Assembly (NCBI GenBank): GCA_013361975.1
Contig: JABFXB010000338.1
Coordinates: forward strand, 1-5,281
Source of the DNA: Dermatophilaceae bacterium
GTDB lineage: Bacteria; Actinomycetota; Actinomycetes; Actinomycetales; Dermatophilaceae
Length of the DNA: 5,281 nucleotides
Direction of reading: 5' to 3'
The notes under the pieces were generated by a model. That model had not been told where the DNA came from. It ran no database searches and was given only the letters and a program-made list of their open reading frames with translations. Position numbers and translations under genes: made by a program. Shown in pieces: positions 1-5,281 of this stretch (positions are counted from its first letter, which is position 1; each line of letters opens with the position of its first letter).

Positions 1-912
1 GCCGTGGATGACGGTGACCCGGCGCTGCGGCGTCCACCGCTCCACCTCGCGGGCCCAGTTGATCTTCACGACGTTGGGCACGACGGCGAGCATCGGGTAG
101 GCGCCTGCGATCGAGGCGGCCATCACCGACTGCGCCGTTTTGCCGAGGCCGGGCTCGTCGGCGAGCAGGAAGGTGCGGTGCCCCTCCTGGACGCTCTGGA
201 GGAAGCGCGACTGGTGGACCATGAGCTGCGACCCGGGCGGTGAGAACCGGTCGATCTGCGGCTTGGGCGGCAGGTCCATCGAGGCGGCCTCACCGCCGGC
301 GCCCTGCTCGAACGCGCGGTAGAGGGGGCTCAGCAGGTCCCACCCGGCGAGCCGGCCCGGCAGGTACTCCTGCTGCGCGCGGCCGAGGTCGGGGGAGAGG
401 AAGGGGTTGGCGAGGGCCCGTGACGGCACCGACTGCGGCATCACCTGGCGCGCCGCGATCTGCGGCGGCACCACCGGGCGGGGCGGCTCGGGGGCCTGGA
501 TGACGAGGTCCTCCTCGGCGAGCTCGGCACCCGACTCGAGCAGCCAGTCGCGGCGCATCTGCTGTGCGGCCGGTCCGGGCTTCGCGTTCGCGTCGAGCAG
601 CGTCAGCAGGCTCGTGTCGCGCGCCGCGATCTGGGCGAGGATCGTCGCGATGCCGTCGAGGCGCTTGAGCAGGTCGGCGCGGGTGCCGCCGGGGATCGAC
701 GCGTCGTCGCGCACCCGGGCACGCTCGGAGCGCATGAGCAGGGCCACGACGAGGAACTTGGTGCGGTTCGTCGGGCTGGCCTTGCCCTTGCTCGACACCC
801 GCGACTCGACCTCGCGCACCCGACGGGCGAGCACGGGGATGAGCGGCGCAGGGTCGTCCTTGCGCTGGTTCTGGCCCTGGCCGTCGGGACGGCGGCGGAC
901 GCGCGTTGCCAT
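1..912 (-). CDS. SNF2-family DEAD/DEAH-box helicase (N-terminal 304 residues, truncated by window edge)
   Basis: This reading frame is open from an ATG at 912 down to position 1 and continues past the edge, so only residues 1-304 are visible. Residues 231-250 match the helix that precedes motif I in SNF2 ATPases (H233, Q234). They are followed by Walker A/motif I, DEPGLGKT, at 252-259, with K258 and T259 as ATP-binding residues. The stretch LAVVPNVVKINWAREVERW (275-293) matches motif Ia of the family, and VIHG (301-304) ends the visible part. The DEGH box and the helicase C domain lie outside the window. Known family role: ATP-driven translocation on DNA in repair or remodelling; the exact role here is unknown. 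Residues 1-230 are an unassigned region: basic residues 1-20, predicted helices at about 24-40, 50-68 and 77-108, then a Pro-rich linker at 141-150. Motif I has Pro254 where Met is commonest. The ATG is chosen because a strong Shine-Dalgarno precedes it and no better start is near. Confidence 0.9.
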   Translation of the reverse strand, partial: MATRVRRRPDGQGQNQRKDDPAPLIPVLARRVREVESRVSSKGKASPTNRTKFLVVALLMRSERARVRDDASIPGGTRADLLKRLDGIATILAQIAARDTSLLTLLDANAKPGPAAQQMRRDWLLESGAELAEEDLVIQAPEPPRPVVPPQIAARQVMPQSVPSRALANPFLSPDLGRAQQEYLPGRLAGWDLLSPLYRAFEQGAGGEAASMDLPPKPQIDRFSPPGSQLMVHQSRFLQSVQEGHRTFLLADEPGLGKTAQSVMAASIAGAYPMLAVVPNVVKINWAREVERWTPQRRVTVIHG

Positions 913-914
913 GT

Positions 915-921
915 TCCTCCT
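915..921 (-). promoter_or_regulatory. Shine-Dalgarno of the SNF2 helicase gene
   Basis: Read on the minus strand, AGGAGGA stands directly before the ATG at 912, with only AC between. The GGAGG core is 3 nt from the start codon, shorter than the usual 5-9 nt. The match to the 16S tail is strong and no alternative start nearby has a comparable site, so it still supports this start. Confidence 0.7.
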
Positions 922-1000
922 GATGACGCGGCGGACGCGGGCCCGGTGCCCGGAACGGCACCCTCACCCCAGGTCGAACGGGTGACGCGGTGTCGGCGGC

Positions 1001-1017
1001 GGACTCGGCCCGAGTCC
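1001..1017. repeat. Perfect 7-bp inverted repeat in the helicase leader
   Basis: GGACTCG (1001-1007) and CGAGTCC (1011-1017) are exact reverse complements separated by GCC. It could be a compact hairpin in the helicase mRNA leader or an operator dyad. It is the best of several short inverted repeats in this gap; the others are CGGGC/GCCCG at 938-952 and TGCCG/CGGCA at 1050-1063. Confidence 0.5.
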
Positions 1018-1095
1018 CGGTGGACGCGCCATCGCGCGCCCGACGTCCCTGCCGAATGCGGCATCGGCGCCACGGACGGGCGCTGGGACACCTCG

Positions 1096-1101
1096 ACTCT
1101 A
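1096..1101 (-). promoter_or_regulatory. Candidate -10 element for the SNF2 helicase gene
   Basis: The minus strand reads TAGAGT, which fits the actinobacterial TANNNT -10 pattern in otherwise very GC-rich DNA. No good -35 is present 17-18 nt upstream (CACCGA is a poor match). If used, transcription would start near 1089 and give a leader of about 177 nt. Weak evidence from pattern alone. Confidence 0.25.
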
Positions 1102-1160
1102 CAGCCCGCTGGGCGTGGTCGGTGCCGTATGCCGTGCGCGTCGTCGCGAGGGCCGCGCGC

Positions 1161-1886
1161 TCACCCCAGGCTGACCCCGACGAGCGCGCCGATCGCGTAC
1201 GTGACCGCCATGGCGGCGAGCCCGCCGGCGACGTTGCGGCCGATGGCGCGCGGCACCGGGCTGCGCCCGAGGCGGGCGCTGACCCAGCCGGTGAGCGCGA
1301 GGGCCGCCGCCACGCTGACGACGGTCACGTGGATGCGTACGTTCTCGGGGCTGAAGCTGATCGTCAGCAGGGGCAGGAGCGCGCCCACGACGAACGCGAC
1401 CATCGACGCGCCGGCTGCGTGCCAGGGGCTCGTGAGGTTCTCGGGGTCGATGCCCAGCTCGACCTCGGCGTGCGCGGCCAGGGCGTCCTGCGCGGTGAGC
1501 TCGCGCGCCACGTCGGAGGCCAGGCCGCGGGTGAGGCCCTTCGCCTCGTAGAGCCGGGTCAGCTCCTCGAGCTCGCCGTCGGGGTCGTCGCGCAGCTCCT
1601 GCTTCTCGAGCCGGATGAGGGCGCGCTCGGAGTCGCGCTGGGTGCTGACGGAGACGTACTCGCCGGCAGCCATGGACATCGCGCCCGCTGCCAGGGCGGC
1701 GAGGCCCGCGAGCACGATGGCACCGCGGTCGTCGCTCGCGCTCGCGAAGCCGACGACGACACCAGCCGTGGAGACGATGCCGTCGTTCGCGCCGAGCACG
1801 CCGGCGCGCAGCCAGTTGAGGCGGGCGCCGAGGCTGTCGTCGTGCGGTTCGTCGCGGGCTTCGACGCCGTCGAGGGGCTGGGACAC
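1161..1886 (-). CDS. VIT1/CCC1-family iron/manganese transporter
   Basis: This complete gene encodes 241 aa, normal for a plain VIT-family protein with no added ferritin-like domain. TM1 at about 27-49 carries the family signature GANDGIVST with D35. TM2 at about 55-80 carries MSMAAGEYVSVSTQRD (70-85), with M70, M72 and E76 in the positions used for metal passage in the family. A charged cytosolic loop at 84-150 is rich in Glu (E87, E94, E97, E105, E107, E108, E114, E141, E143), matching the metal-binding domain of VIT1, and ends in the typical ELGIDPENLTSPWHAA stretch. TM3-TM5 lie at about 157-178, 184-204 and 214-240. Known relatives move Fe2+ or Mn2+ out of the cytosol; which metal here cannot be told. 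The GTG at 1886 is chosen because GGAG lies 5 nt upstream. The frame stays open for about 2.1 kb further upstream, but that part is antisense to the kinase. It is divergent from the kinase gene. Confidence 0.9.
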   Translation of the reverse strand: MSQPLDGVEARDEPHDDSLGARLNWLRAGVLGANDGIVSTAGVVVGFASASDDRGAIVLAGLAALAAGAMSMAAGEYVSVSTQRDSERALIRLEKQELRDDPDGELEELTRLYEAKGLTRGLASDVARELTAQDALAAHAEVELGIDPENLTSPWHAAGASMVAFVVGALLPLLTISFSPENVRIHVTVVSVAAALALTGWVSARLGRSPVPRAIGRNVAGGLAAMAVTYAIGALVGVSLG

Positions 1887-1891
1887 GCGAG

Positions 1892-1903
1892 CTCCGATCG
1901 GAG
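1892..1903. repeat. 12-bp perfect palindrome overlapping the transporter ribosome binding site
   Basis: CTCCGATCGGAG is identical to its reverse complement. On the minus strand its 3' half supplies the GGAG Shine-Dalgarno of the VIT gene, 5 nt before the GTG. A protein bound here would sit just downstream of the proposed transporter start site. With no loop it suits a DNA-binding dyad better than an RNA hairpin. Operator function is inference. Confidence 0.5.
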
Positions 1904-1908
1904 GGAAA

Positions 1909-1918
1909 GGGTCGACCC
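1909..1918. repeat. 10-bp perfect palindrome next to the first
   Basis: GGGTCGACCC is self-complementary and lies 5 bp from the CTCCGATCGGAG palindrome. It would overlap the transcription start predicted from the TACGAT hexamer at 1920-1925, a position typical of repressor operators. In DNA this GC-rich a 10-bp palindrome can arise by chance. Confidence 0.4.
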
Positions 1919-1919
1919 G

Positions 1920-1925
1920 ATCGTA
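1920..1925 (-). promoter_or_regulatory. Candidate -10 element of the VIT transporter gene
   Basis: The minus strand reads TACGAT, a full match to TANNNT. It would start transcription near 1913 and leave a leader of about 27 nt that includes the GGAG site at 1892-1895. No clear -35 is seen at the usual 17-18 nt spacing. Confidence 0.4.
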
Positions 1926-1967
1926 GGTCTGTGGCGTCACCTGTGGGCGCGCGGCCTCGGAATGGGC

Positions 1968-1972
1968 GAGGA
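1968..1972 (+). promoter_or_regulatory. Shine-Dalgarno that fixes the kinase start
   Basis: GAGGA lies 7 nt before the ATG at 1980, an ideal spacing. The in-frame ATG at 1962 has only GGCCTCGGA before it and no Shine-Dalgarno. The frame is open much further upstream, to 990, but that part is antisense to the transporter, so 1980 is preferred. Confidence 0.75.
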
Positions 1973-1979
1973 TCGAATC

Positions 1980-4900
1980 ATGTCGGGAAATCCGGGCGAA
2001 CGGGACACCTCGGGGGACGACCTCTTCCGGTGGATGGTCGCGGCGTCGCCCGACGGGCTGTGGGTCTTCGACGACGACGGCCGCACCCTCTACGCGAACG
2101 CCCGGATGGCGCAGATGCTGGGACGCGACCCCGACGACATGGTGGGCTTCTCCGTCTTCGACGCGGTCGACGAGGTCGGCAAGGTGCAGTTCCGGCGGCA
2201 CCTCGACGAGCTCGCGACGCGCGGCGAGCCCGGCGACAACCTCGAGTGCAGCCTGCTCGACTCGCGCGGCGAGAGGTTCTGGGCGCTCGTCTCGCACACG
2301 CCGCTCGTCGACGAGACCGGCCGGCGGCGCGGCTGGATGCACCGGGTCAGCGAGCACAGCGAGCAGCGCAAGCTGCTCGACCAGCTCGCCGAGGCGCAGC
2401 GAATCGCGAAGATCGGCAGCTGGGAGTGGGACGTCGGCAACGACCGCGTGTCGTGGTCCGACGAGCTCTACCGCATCTACGGCATGGACCGCAGCGAGCT
2501 GGCCCCGACCTACGAGGGCTTCCTGGCGCGCATTCATCCGGACGACCGGGCCGCCGTCGCCGAGACCGTCGGCGCGGCCGTCGACTCCGAGGACTCCTTC
2601 GAGTTCGACGCGAGGGTGCTGCGCACGAGTGGCCAGACCGGCTGGATCCGCGGGCGTGGTCTCGTCACGCGCGACCCCGACGGCAAGGCCATCCGCATGG
2701 GTGGCACCGCGCACGACATCACCGAGCAGAAGGACGCCGAGCAGGCCCTCGGTCTCGTCACCGCCATGGCCACCGCCGCCAACGAGTCCGCCACGCTGGC
2801 CGAGGCGCTGCCCGCCGTGCTCGTCGAGGTGGCCCGGCACACGACGTGGCGGCCGGTGCTGGCGACGGTGCTCGACGCCGACGGCGGCCTCGGGCCGCCG
2901 ATCCTCGCGGCGGAGGGCACCGAGTCGAGCACCCTTCCGGTCGACGTCGGCATGGGGTTCGCCGCCCGGGCCGCGGCAGAGCGCACCGTCGTCGCCGACG
3001 CCTCGCCGGCGGGCTCGTTCGTCGTGGCGGTGCCGGTCATCGCCGAGGACCGTGTCGCGTGCGTCGTCGTGCTCGACATGCGCAGCCCGGCGCCCCCCGT
3101 GGAGTCCGACGCCGTGACCATCCGGCAGACCACCGCGCTCTTCGCCCGCGTCGCCGACCGCGAGTGGACGGCCCAGCGGCTGGCTCACGCCCGTGACGCG
3201 GCCATGGCGGCGTCGCGCGCGAAGTCCGAGTTCCTCGCGACCATGAGCCACGAGATCCGCACCCCCCTCAACGGCGTCATCGGGCTCTCGGAGCTGCTGG
3301 GCCGCACCGAGCTGACCCCGCACCAGCGGCGCCTCTCCGACGGCATCGACCAGGCCGGCCGTGTCCTGCTCGACCTCGTCAACGACATCCTCGACCTGTC
3401 CAAGATCGAGGCGGGGCGCCTCGAGCTCGAGTCGGTCGACTTCGACCCGGCAGGGGTGCTCGAGCGGGGGGTCGCGCTGCTCGCCGAAAGGGCCCGCGCC
3501 AAGTCGCTCAACCTGTCGGTGACCCACTCGGCCGACGTGCCGCTCCTCGTGTCGGGCGACCCCGTGCGCTTCGGGCAGGTCATCGCCAACCTCACCACCA
3601 ACGCCGTCAAGTTCACCGACGCCGGCAGCGTGTCGGCACACCTGTCGCTCGAGCGCTCGACGCCCGCGGGGCCGGTGCTGCGCGTCGACGTCTCGGACAC
3701 CGGGCCGGGCATCTCGCCCGACGTGCGCTCGCGGCTCTTCGAGTCCTTCTCGCAGGGCGACTCGTCGACGACGCGCGAGTACGGCGGCACGGGGCTCGGC
3801 CTGTCGATCAGCCGGCAGATCGTGTCGGCCTTCGGCGGCGACATCGGGCTCGACAGCGAGCCGGGCCGGGGCAGCACGTTCTGGTTCACCGCCGCCTTCG
3901 GCGCTGCATCGACGGGCGGTCTCGGGCGCACGGAGTCCCAGGTGGCGGCCGTGTCGGGCCTGCGCGCTCTCGTCGTCGGCGCCGACGCGGCGCACCGCCT
4001 GAGCATCGAGGGGCAGCTGGCCGCGTGGGCGATGTCGGTGACGTCGGTGGCGACCGGTGTCGAAGCGCTGGCGCAGCTCCGCCGGGCCGGCCGCCAGGGC
4101 TCCTCGGTCGACGTCGTGGTTCTCGACGACCCCGGAACCGGGGGCGACGGGCTGGAGGTAGCCCGCATGATCCGCTCCGACGAGCGGTTCGCCGGCGTAC
4201 GCGTCGTGCTCGTGTGTGCCCAGGTGCCCTCGCCCGACCCGACGGCCCTCATGGCGTCAGGGGTCGACTCGACGCTCACCGCTCCCGTCATGCCGTCGGC
4301 GCTCTTCGACACCATGTCCGACGTCGCCGGGCGCCGCCTCGTGCTCCCCTGCCCCGTCGGCGCTGCGGGCGTCGCCCCGGCCACCGTCGTCGTGCCTTCC
4401 GGCGCCGAAGGTCCGCTGTGCGCGGTGCTCGTCGTCGAGGACAACGAGATCAACCAGCTCGTCGCCAAGGGCATCCTCGAGAGCCTCGGGTATGCCGTCC
4501 TGGTCGCGGGCAACGGGGTCGAGGGCGTGAAAGCCCACCGCGACCACGGCGACACCCTGGTGGCCGTGCTGATGGACTGCCAGATGCCGCAGATGGACGG
4601 CTACGAGGCCACGAGGGAGATCCGTGCGCAGGAGGCTCCCGGCCGACGGCTGCCCGTCATCGCGATGACGGCTTCGGCGATCGCGGGCGAGCGCGAGCGG
4701 TGCCTCCAGGCAGGCATGGACGACTTCCTGACCAAGCCGATCGACGTCGCGCTGCTCGCCTCGACCCTGCAGCGCTGGACGGGTGGTTCAGGCAGGGGCC
4801 GGCCGCAGGCGCCGAGCTCGGCCGTGCCGCCGCCGTCGGTGCCCCCGGTGCTCGACGAGCGGCGGCTCGCCGAGCTGCGCGACCTCGATCCCGGTGATCC

Positions 4901-5201
4901 CTCGCTGCTGCTCCGTTTCATCGACCGCTTCGGCGATGGAGCACGCCAGCGCGTCACCGACCTGCGTGCCGCCCATGCCGAGGGCGATGCTGAGAGCCAG
5001 GGTCGGATCGCCCATGGGCTCAAGGGGTCTGCGTCGAACCTCGGTGCCACGGTGCTCGCCCAGGTGTGCAAGCAGGTCGAGGACCTGGGCGCGGCCGGGC
5101 GTCTCGCCGACGAAGCCCTCGTCGCCCGGGTCGAGGACGAGACCGACCGGGCGACGAGGGCGCTCGAGCGTTACGCAGCCGGGTTGCGCGCGACGCGCTG
5201 A
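1980..5201 (+). CDS. Soluble hybrid sensor histidine kinase, PAS-PAS-GAF-HisKA-HATPase-REC-REC-Hpt (1073 aa)
   Basis: PAS1 spans about 14-125. PAS2 spans about 140-252, with a PAS_3-type start (IGSWEWDV, 145-152), HPDD at 186-189 and a PAC end at GTAHDITEQ (242-250). A degenerate GAF-like domain fills about 258-393, then a helical linker. HisKA at about 412-480 has the H-box SHEIRTPLNG with H424. The HATPase at about 525-640 has N-box N537/N541, DTGPGI (573-578), the F-box around F587/F590 and GGTGLGLS (602-609). REC1 (661-780) is degenerate. REC2 (814-932) is complete: E820/D821, D866, T897, K919. Hpt (about 957-1073) has AHGLKGSASNLGA with H1012. No signal peptide or membrane segment is seen, so it should sense an intracellular cue. 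Expected flow is H424 to D866 to H1012, then to an external regulator not in this window. PAS1/PAS2 lack the LOV NCRFLQ motif. The ligand is unknown. BarA-like phosphorelay kinases are the nearest functional comparison. Confidence 0.95.
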   Translation: MSGNPGERDTSGDDLFRWMVAASPDGLWVFDDDGRTLYANARMAQMLGRDPDDMVGFSVFDAVDEVGKVQFRRHLDELATRGEPGDNLECSLLDSRGERFWALVSHTPLVDETGRRRGWMHRVSEHSEQRKLLDQLAEAQRIAKIGSWEWDVGNDRVSWSDELYRIYGMDRSELAPTYEGFLARIHPDDRAAVAETVGAAVDSEDSFEFDARVLRTSGQTGWIRGRGLVTRDPDGKAIRMGGTAHDITEQKDAEQALGLVTAMATAANESATLAEALPAVLVEVARHTTWRPVLATVLDADGGLGPPILAAEGTESSTLPVDVGMGFAARAAAERTVVADASPAGSFVVAVPVIAEDRVACVVVLDMRSPAPPVESDAVTIRQTTALFARVADREWTAQRLAHARDAAMAASRAKSEFLATMSHEIRTPLNGVIGLSELLGRTELTPHQRRLSDGIDQAGRVLLDLVNDILDLSKIEAGRLELESVDFDPAGVLERGVALLAERARAKSLNLSVTHSADVPLLVSGDPVRFGQVIANLTTNAVKFTDAGSVSAHLSLERSTPAGPVLRVDVSDTGPGISPDVRSRLFESFSQGDSSTTREYGGTGLGLSISRQIVSAFGGDIGLDSEPGRGSTFWFTAAFGAASTGGLGRTESQVAAVSGLRALVVGADAAHRLSIEGQLAAWAMSVTSVATGVEALAQLRRAGRQGSSVDVVVLDDPGTGGDGLEVARMIRSDERFAGVRVVLVCAQVPSPDPTALMASGVDSTLTAPVMPSALFDTMSDVAGRRLVLPCPVGAAGVAPATVVVPSGAEGPLCAVLVVEDNEINQLVAKGILESLGYAVLVAGNGVEGVKAHRDHGDTLVAVLMDCQMPQMDGYEATREIRAQEAPGRRLPVIAMTASAIAGERERCLQAGMDDFLTKPIDVALLASTLQRWTGGSGRGRPQAPSSAVPPPSVPPVLDERRLAELRDLDPGDPSLLLRFIDRFGDGARQRVTDLRAAHAEGDAESQGRIAHGLKGSASNLGATVLAQVCKQVEDLGAAGRLADEALVARVEDETDRATRALERYAAGLRATR
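3960..4319 (+). other. REC1: degenerate receiver (pseudo-receiver) domain inside the hybrid kinase
   Basis: Residues 661-780 have receiver secondary structure and a typical receiver sequence outline (LRALVVGADAAHRLSIEGQL; DVVVLDDPGTGGDGLEVARM). The phosphoacceptor position D716 is kept. The Mg2+-binding acidic pair is replaced by G667/A668, the switch Thr/Ser by C746 and the conserved Lys by A768. In canonical receivers these residues are needed for phosphorylation and signalling. The domain is therefore probably not a phosphate carrier. The frame is intact, so it is a kept domain rather than decay. Confidence 0.8.
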
Positions 5202-5208
5202 CGCAGCG

Positions 5209-5225
5209 GTGCGGGCTTGCCGCAC
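5209..5225 (+). terminator. GC-rich hairpin 7 nt after the kinase stop codon
   Basis: GTGCGG (5209-5214) pairs exactly with CCGCAC (5220-5225) around the loop GCTTG. It has no U tract, so it would be an actinobacterial-type U-less terminator at best. A second 5-bp stem, CGCTG/CAGCG (5196-5208), spans the stop codon. Confidence 0.4.
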
Positions 5226-5226
5226 G

Positions 5227-5260
5227 GGTGCACGTTTGCGCCACGAGTGGCCCGTGCACC
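5227..5260. terminator. Second, larger inverted repeat downstream of the kinase
   Basis: GGTGCACG (5227-5234) is the exact reverse complement of CGTGCACC (5253-5260). The 18-nt interior contains a further GCCA/TGGC stem (5240-5243 and 5248-5251). No T tract follows on either strand. It may end transcription together with the hairpin just before it, or act on a convergent transcript from the right. From 5261 to 5281 I see nothing identifiable. Confidence 0.4.
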
Positions 5261-5281
5261 GCCCACCCCTGACGCAACCGC

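Larger units (their letters stand above)
913..1160. other. Intergenic gap between the VIT transporter gene and the SNF2 helicase gene
   Basis: I see no convincing gene in these 248 bp. Frames open here are Arg/Ala/Pro-rich shadows that run into or out of the neighbouring genes and lack family motifs. Both flanking genes are on the minus strand, so this stretch holds the 3' end of the transporter transcript and the leader of the helicase gene. It contains small inverted repeats at 938-952, 1001-1017 and 1050-1063, and a weak -10-like hexamer at 1096-1101. No tRNA-like cloverleaf or recognisable riboswitch was seen. Confidence 0.6.
1887..1979. promoter_or_regulatory. Divergent promoter region between VIT transporter and hybrid kinase genes
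   Basis: This 93-bp gap separates the GTG of the transporter (minus) from the ATG of the kinase (plus), so promoters for both must lie here or inside the opposite gene. It contains two adjacent perfect palindromes, a minus-strand TACGAT and the kinase Shine-Dalgarno. CCGATCG occurs twice, at 1894-1900 and 1917-1923, 23 bp apart. The best plus-strand -10-like sequence is the poor TAGGTC at 1924-1929, so I do not call a kinase promoter. Confidence 0.65.

Noticed and set aside
407..985. Plus-strand open frame opposite the helicase N-terminus
   Set aside because: The minus strand carries a family-consistent protein with motif I; the plus frame is an Arg/Ser/Ala-rich shadow without a good ribosome site.
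603..1091. Minus-strand frame starting at 1091, MSQRPSVAPM, as a small gene upstream of the helicase
   Set aside because: It overlaps the helicase gene by about 300 bp in another frame and has the composition of a GC-rich frame shadow.
1136..1160. GCGCG/CGCGC inverted repeat just after the transporter stop as a terminator
   Set aside because: Only 5 bp of low-complexity GC alternation with a 15-nt loop and no T tract; expected by chance here.
990..1979. N-terminal extension of the kinase frame back to 990 (would add 330 residues)
   Set aside because: It is antisense to the conserved VIT gene, has no domain features, and the ATG at 1980 has an ideally spaced GAGGA.
2019..2735. LOV or haem-binding type for the PAS domains
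   Set aside because: The LOV NCRFLQ motif is absent and no convincing haem-ligating context is visible, so no cofactor is called.
1887..3995. The transporter reading frame stays open upstream for about 2.1 kb on the minus strand, which would make a 944-residue protein
   Set aside because: The upstream part is antisense to the kinase and is a low-complexity Arg/Gly/Val/His-rich translation without domains, as expected opposite a GC-rich gene. The VIT protein has its own GTG with a Shine-Dalgarno at 1886 and normal family length from there.
3185..4555. Long minus-strand open frame (456 residues) opposite the HisKA-REC2 part of the kinase
   Set aside because: Ser/Thr/Pro/Arg-rich shadow of the kinase gene with no recognisable motif; the plus strand encodes conserved catalytic motifs over the same bases.

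Overview
This window is very GC-rich DNA with strong G/C preference at third codon positions, GTG as well as ATG starts and GC-rich hairpins without U tracts. Together with the protein families seen, this points to a high-GC actinobacterium, perhaps a member of Micrococcales such as the Intrasporangiaceae. The genus cannot be fixed from the sequence alone.

Layout: (1) 1-912, minus strand: the first 304 residues of an SNF2-family DEAD/DEAH-box helicase/ATPase. The gene runs off the left edge just after motifs I and Ia. (2) 913-1160: a 248-bp gap holding the helicase leader, a weak candidate promoter and several small inverted repeats. (3) 1161-1886, minus strand: a complete VIT1/CCC1-family membrane transporter for iron or manganese. 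(4) 1887-1979: a 93-bp divergent promoter region with two perfect palindromes. (5) 1980-5201, plus strand: one large gene, 1073 aa, for a soluble hybrid sensor histidine kinase with the order PAS-PAS-GAF-like-HisKA-HATPase-REC1-REC2-Hpt. (6) 5202-5281: a non-coding tail with GC-rich hairpins, probably where kinase transcription ends.

The kinase is the most notable element. One polypeptide carries nearly a whole His-Asp-His phosphorelay (H424, D866 in REC2, H1012 in Hpt). The first receiver, REC1, keeps the aspartate (D716) but has lost the acidic pair, the switch Thr/Ser and the conserved Lys, so it looks like a pseudo-receiver. No output response regulator lies in the window, so the final phosphate acceptor must be encoded elsewhere. 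The kinase and the metal transporter are divergent and share one short regulatory region. A regulatory link is possible but is inference only. No mobile element, CRISPR array, tRNA or rRNA was seen.
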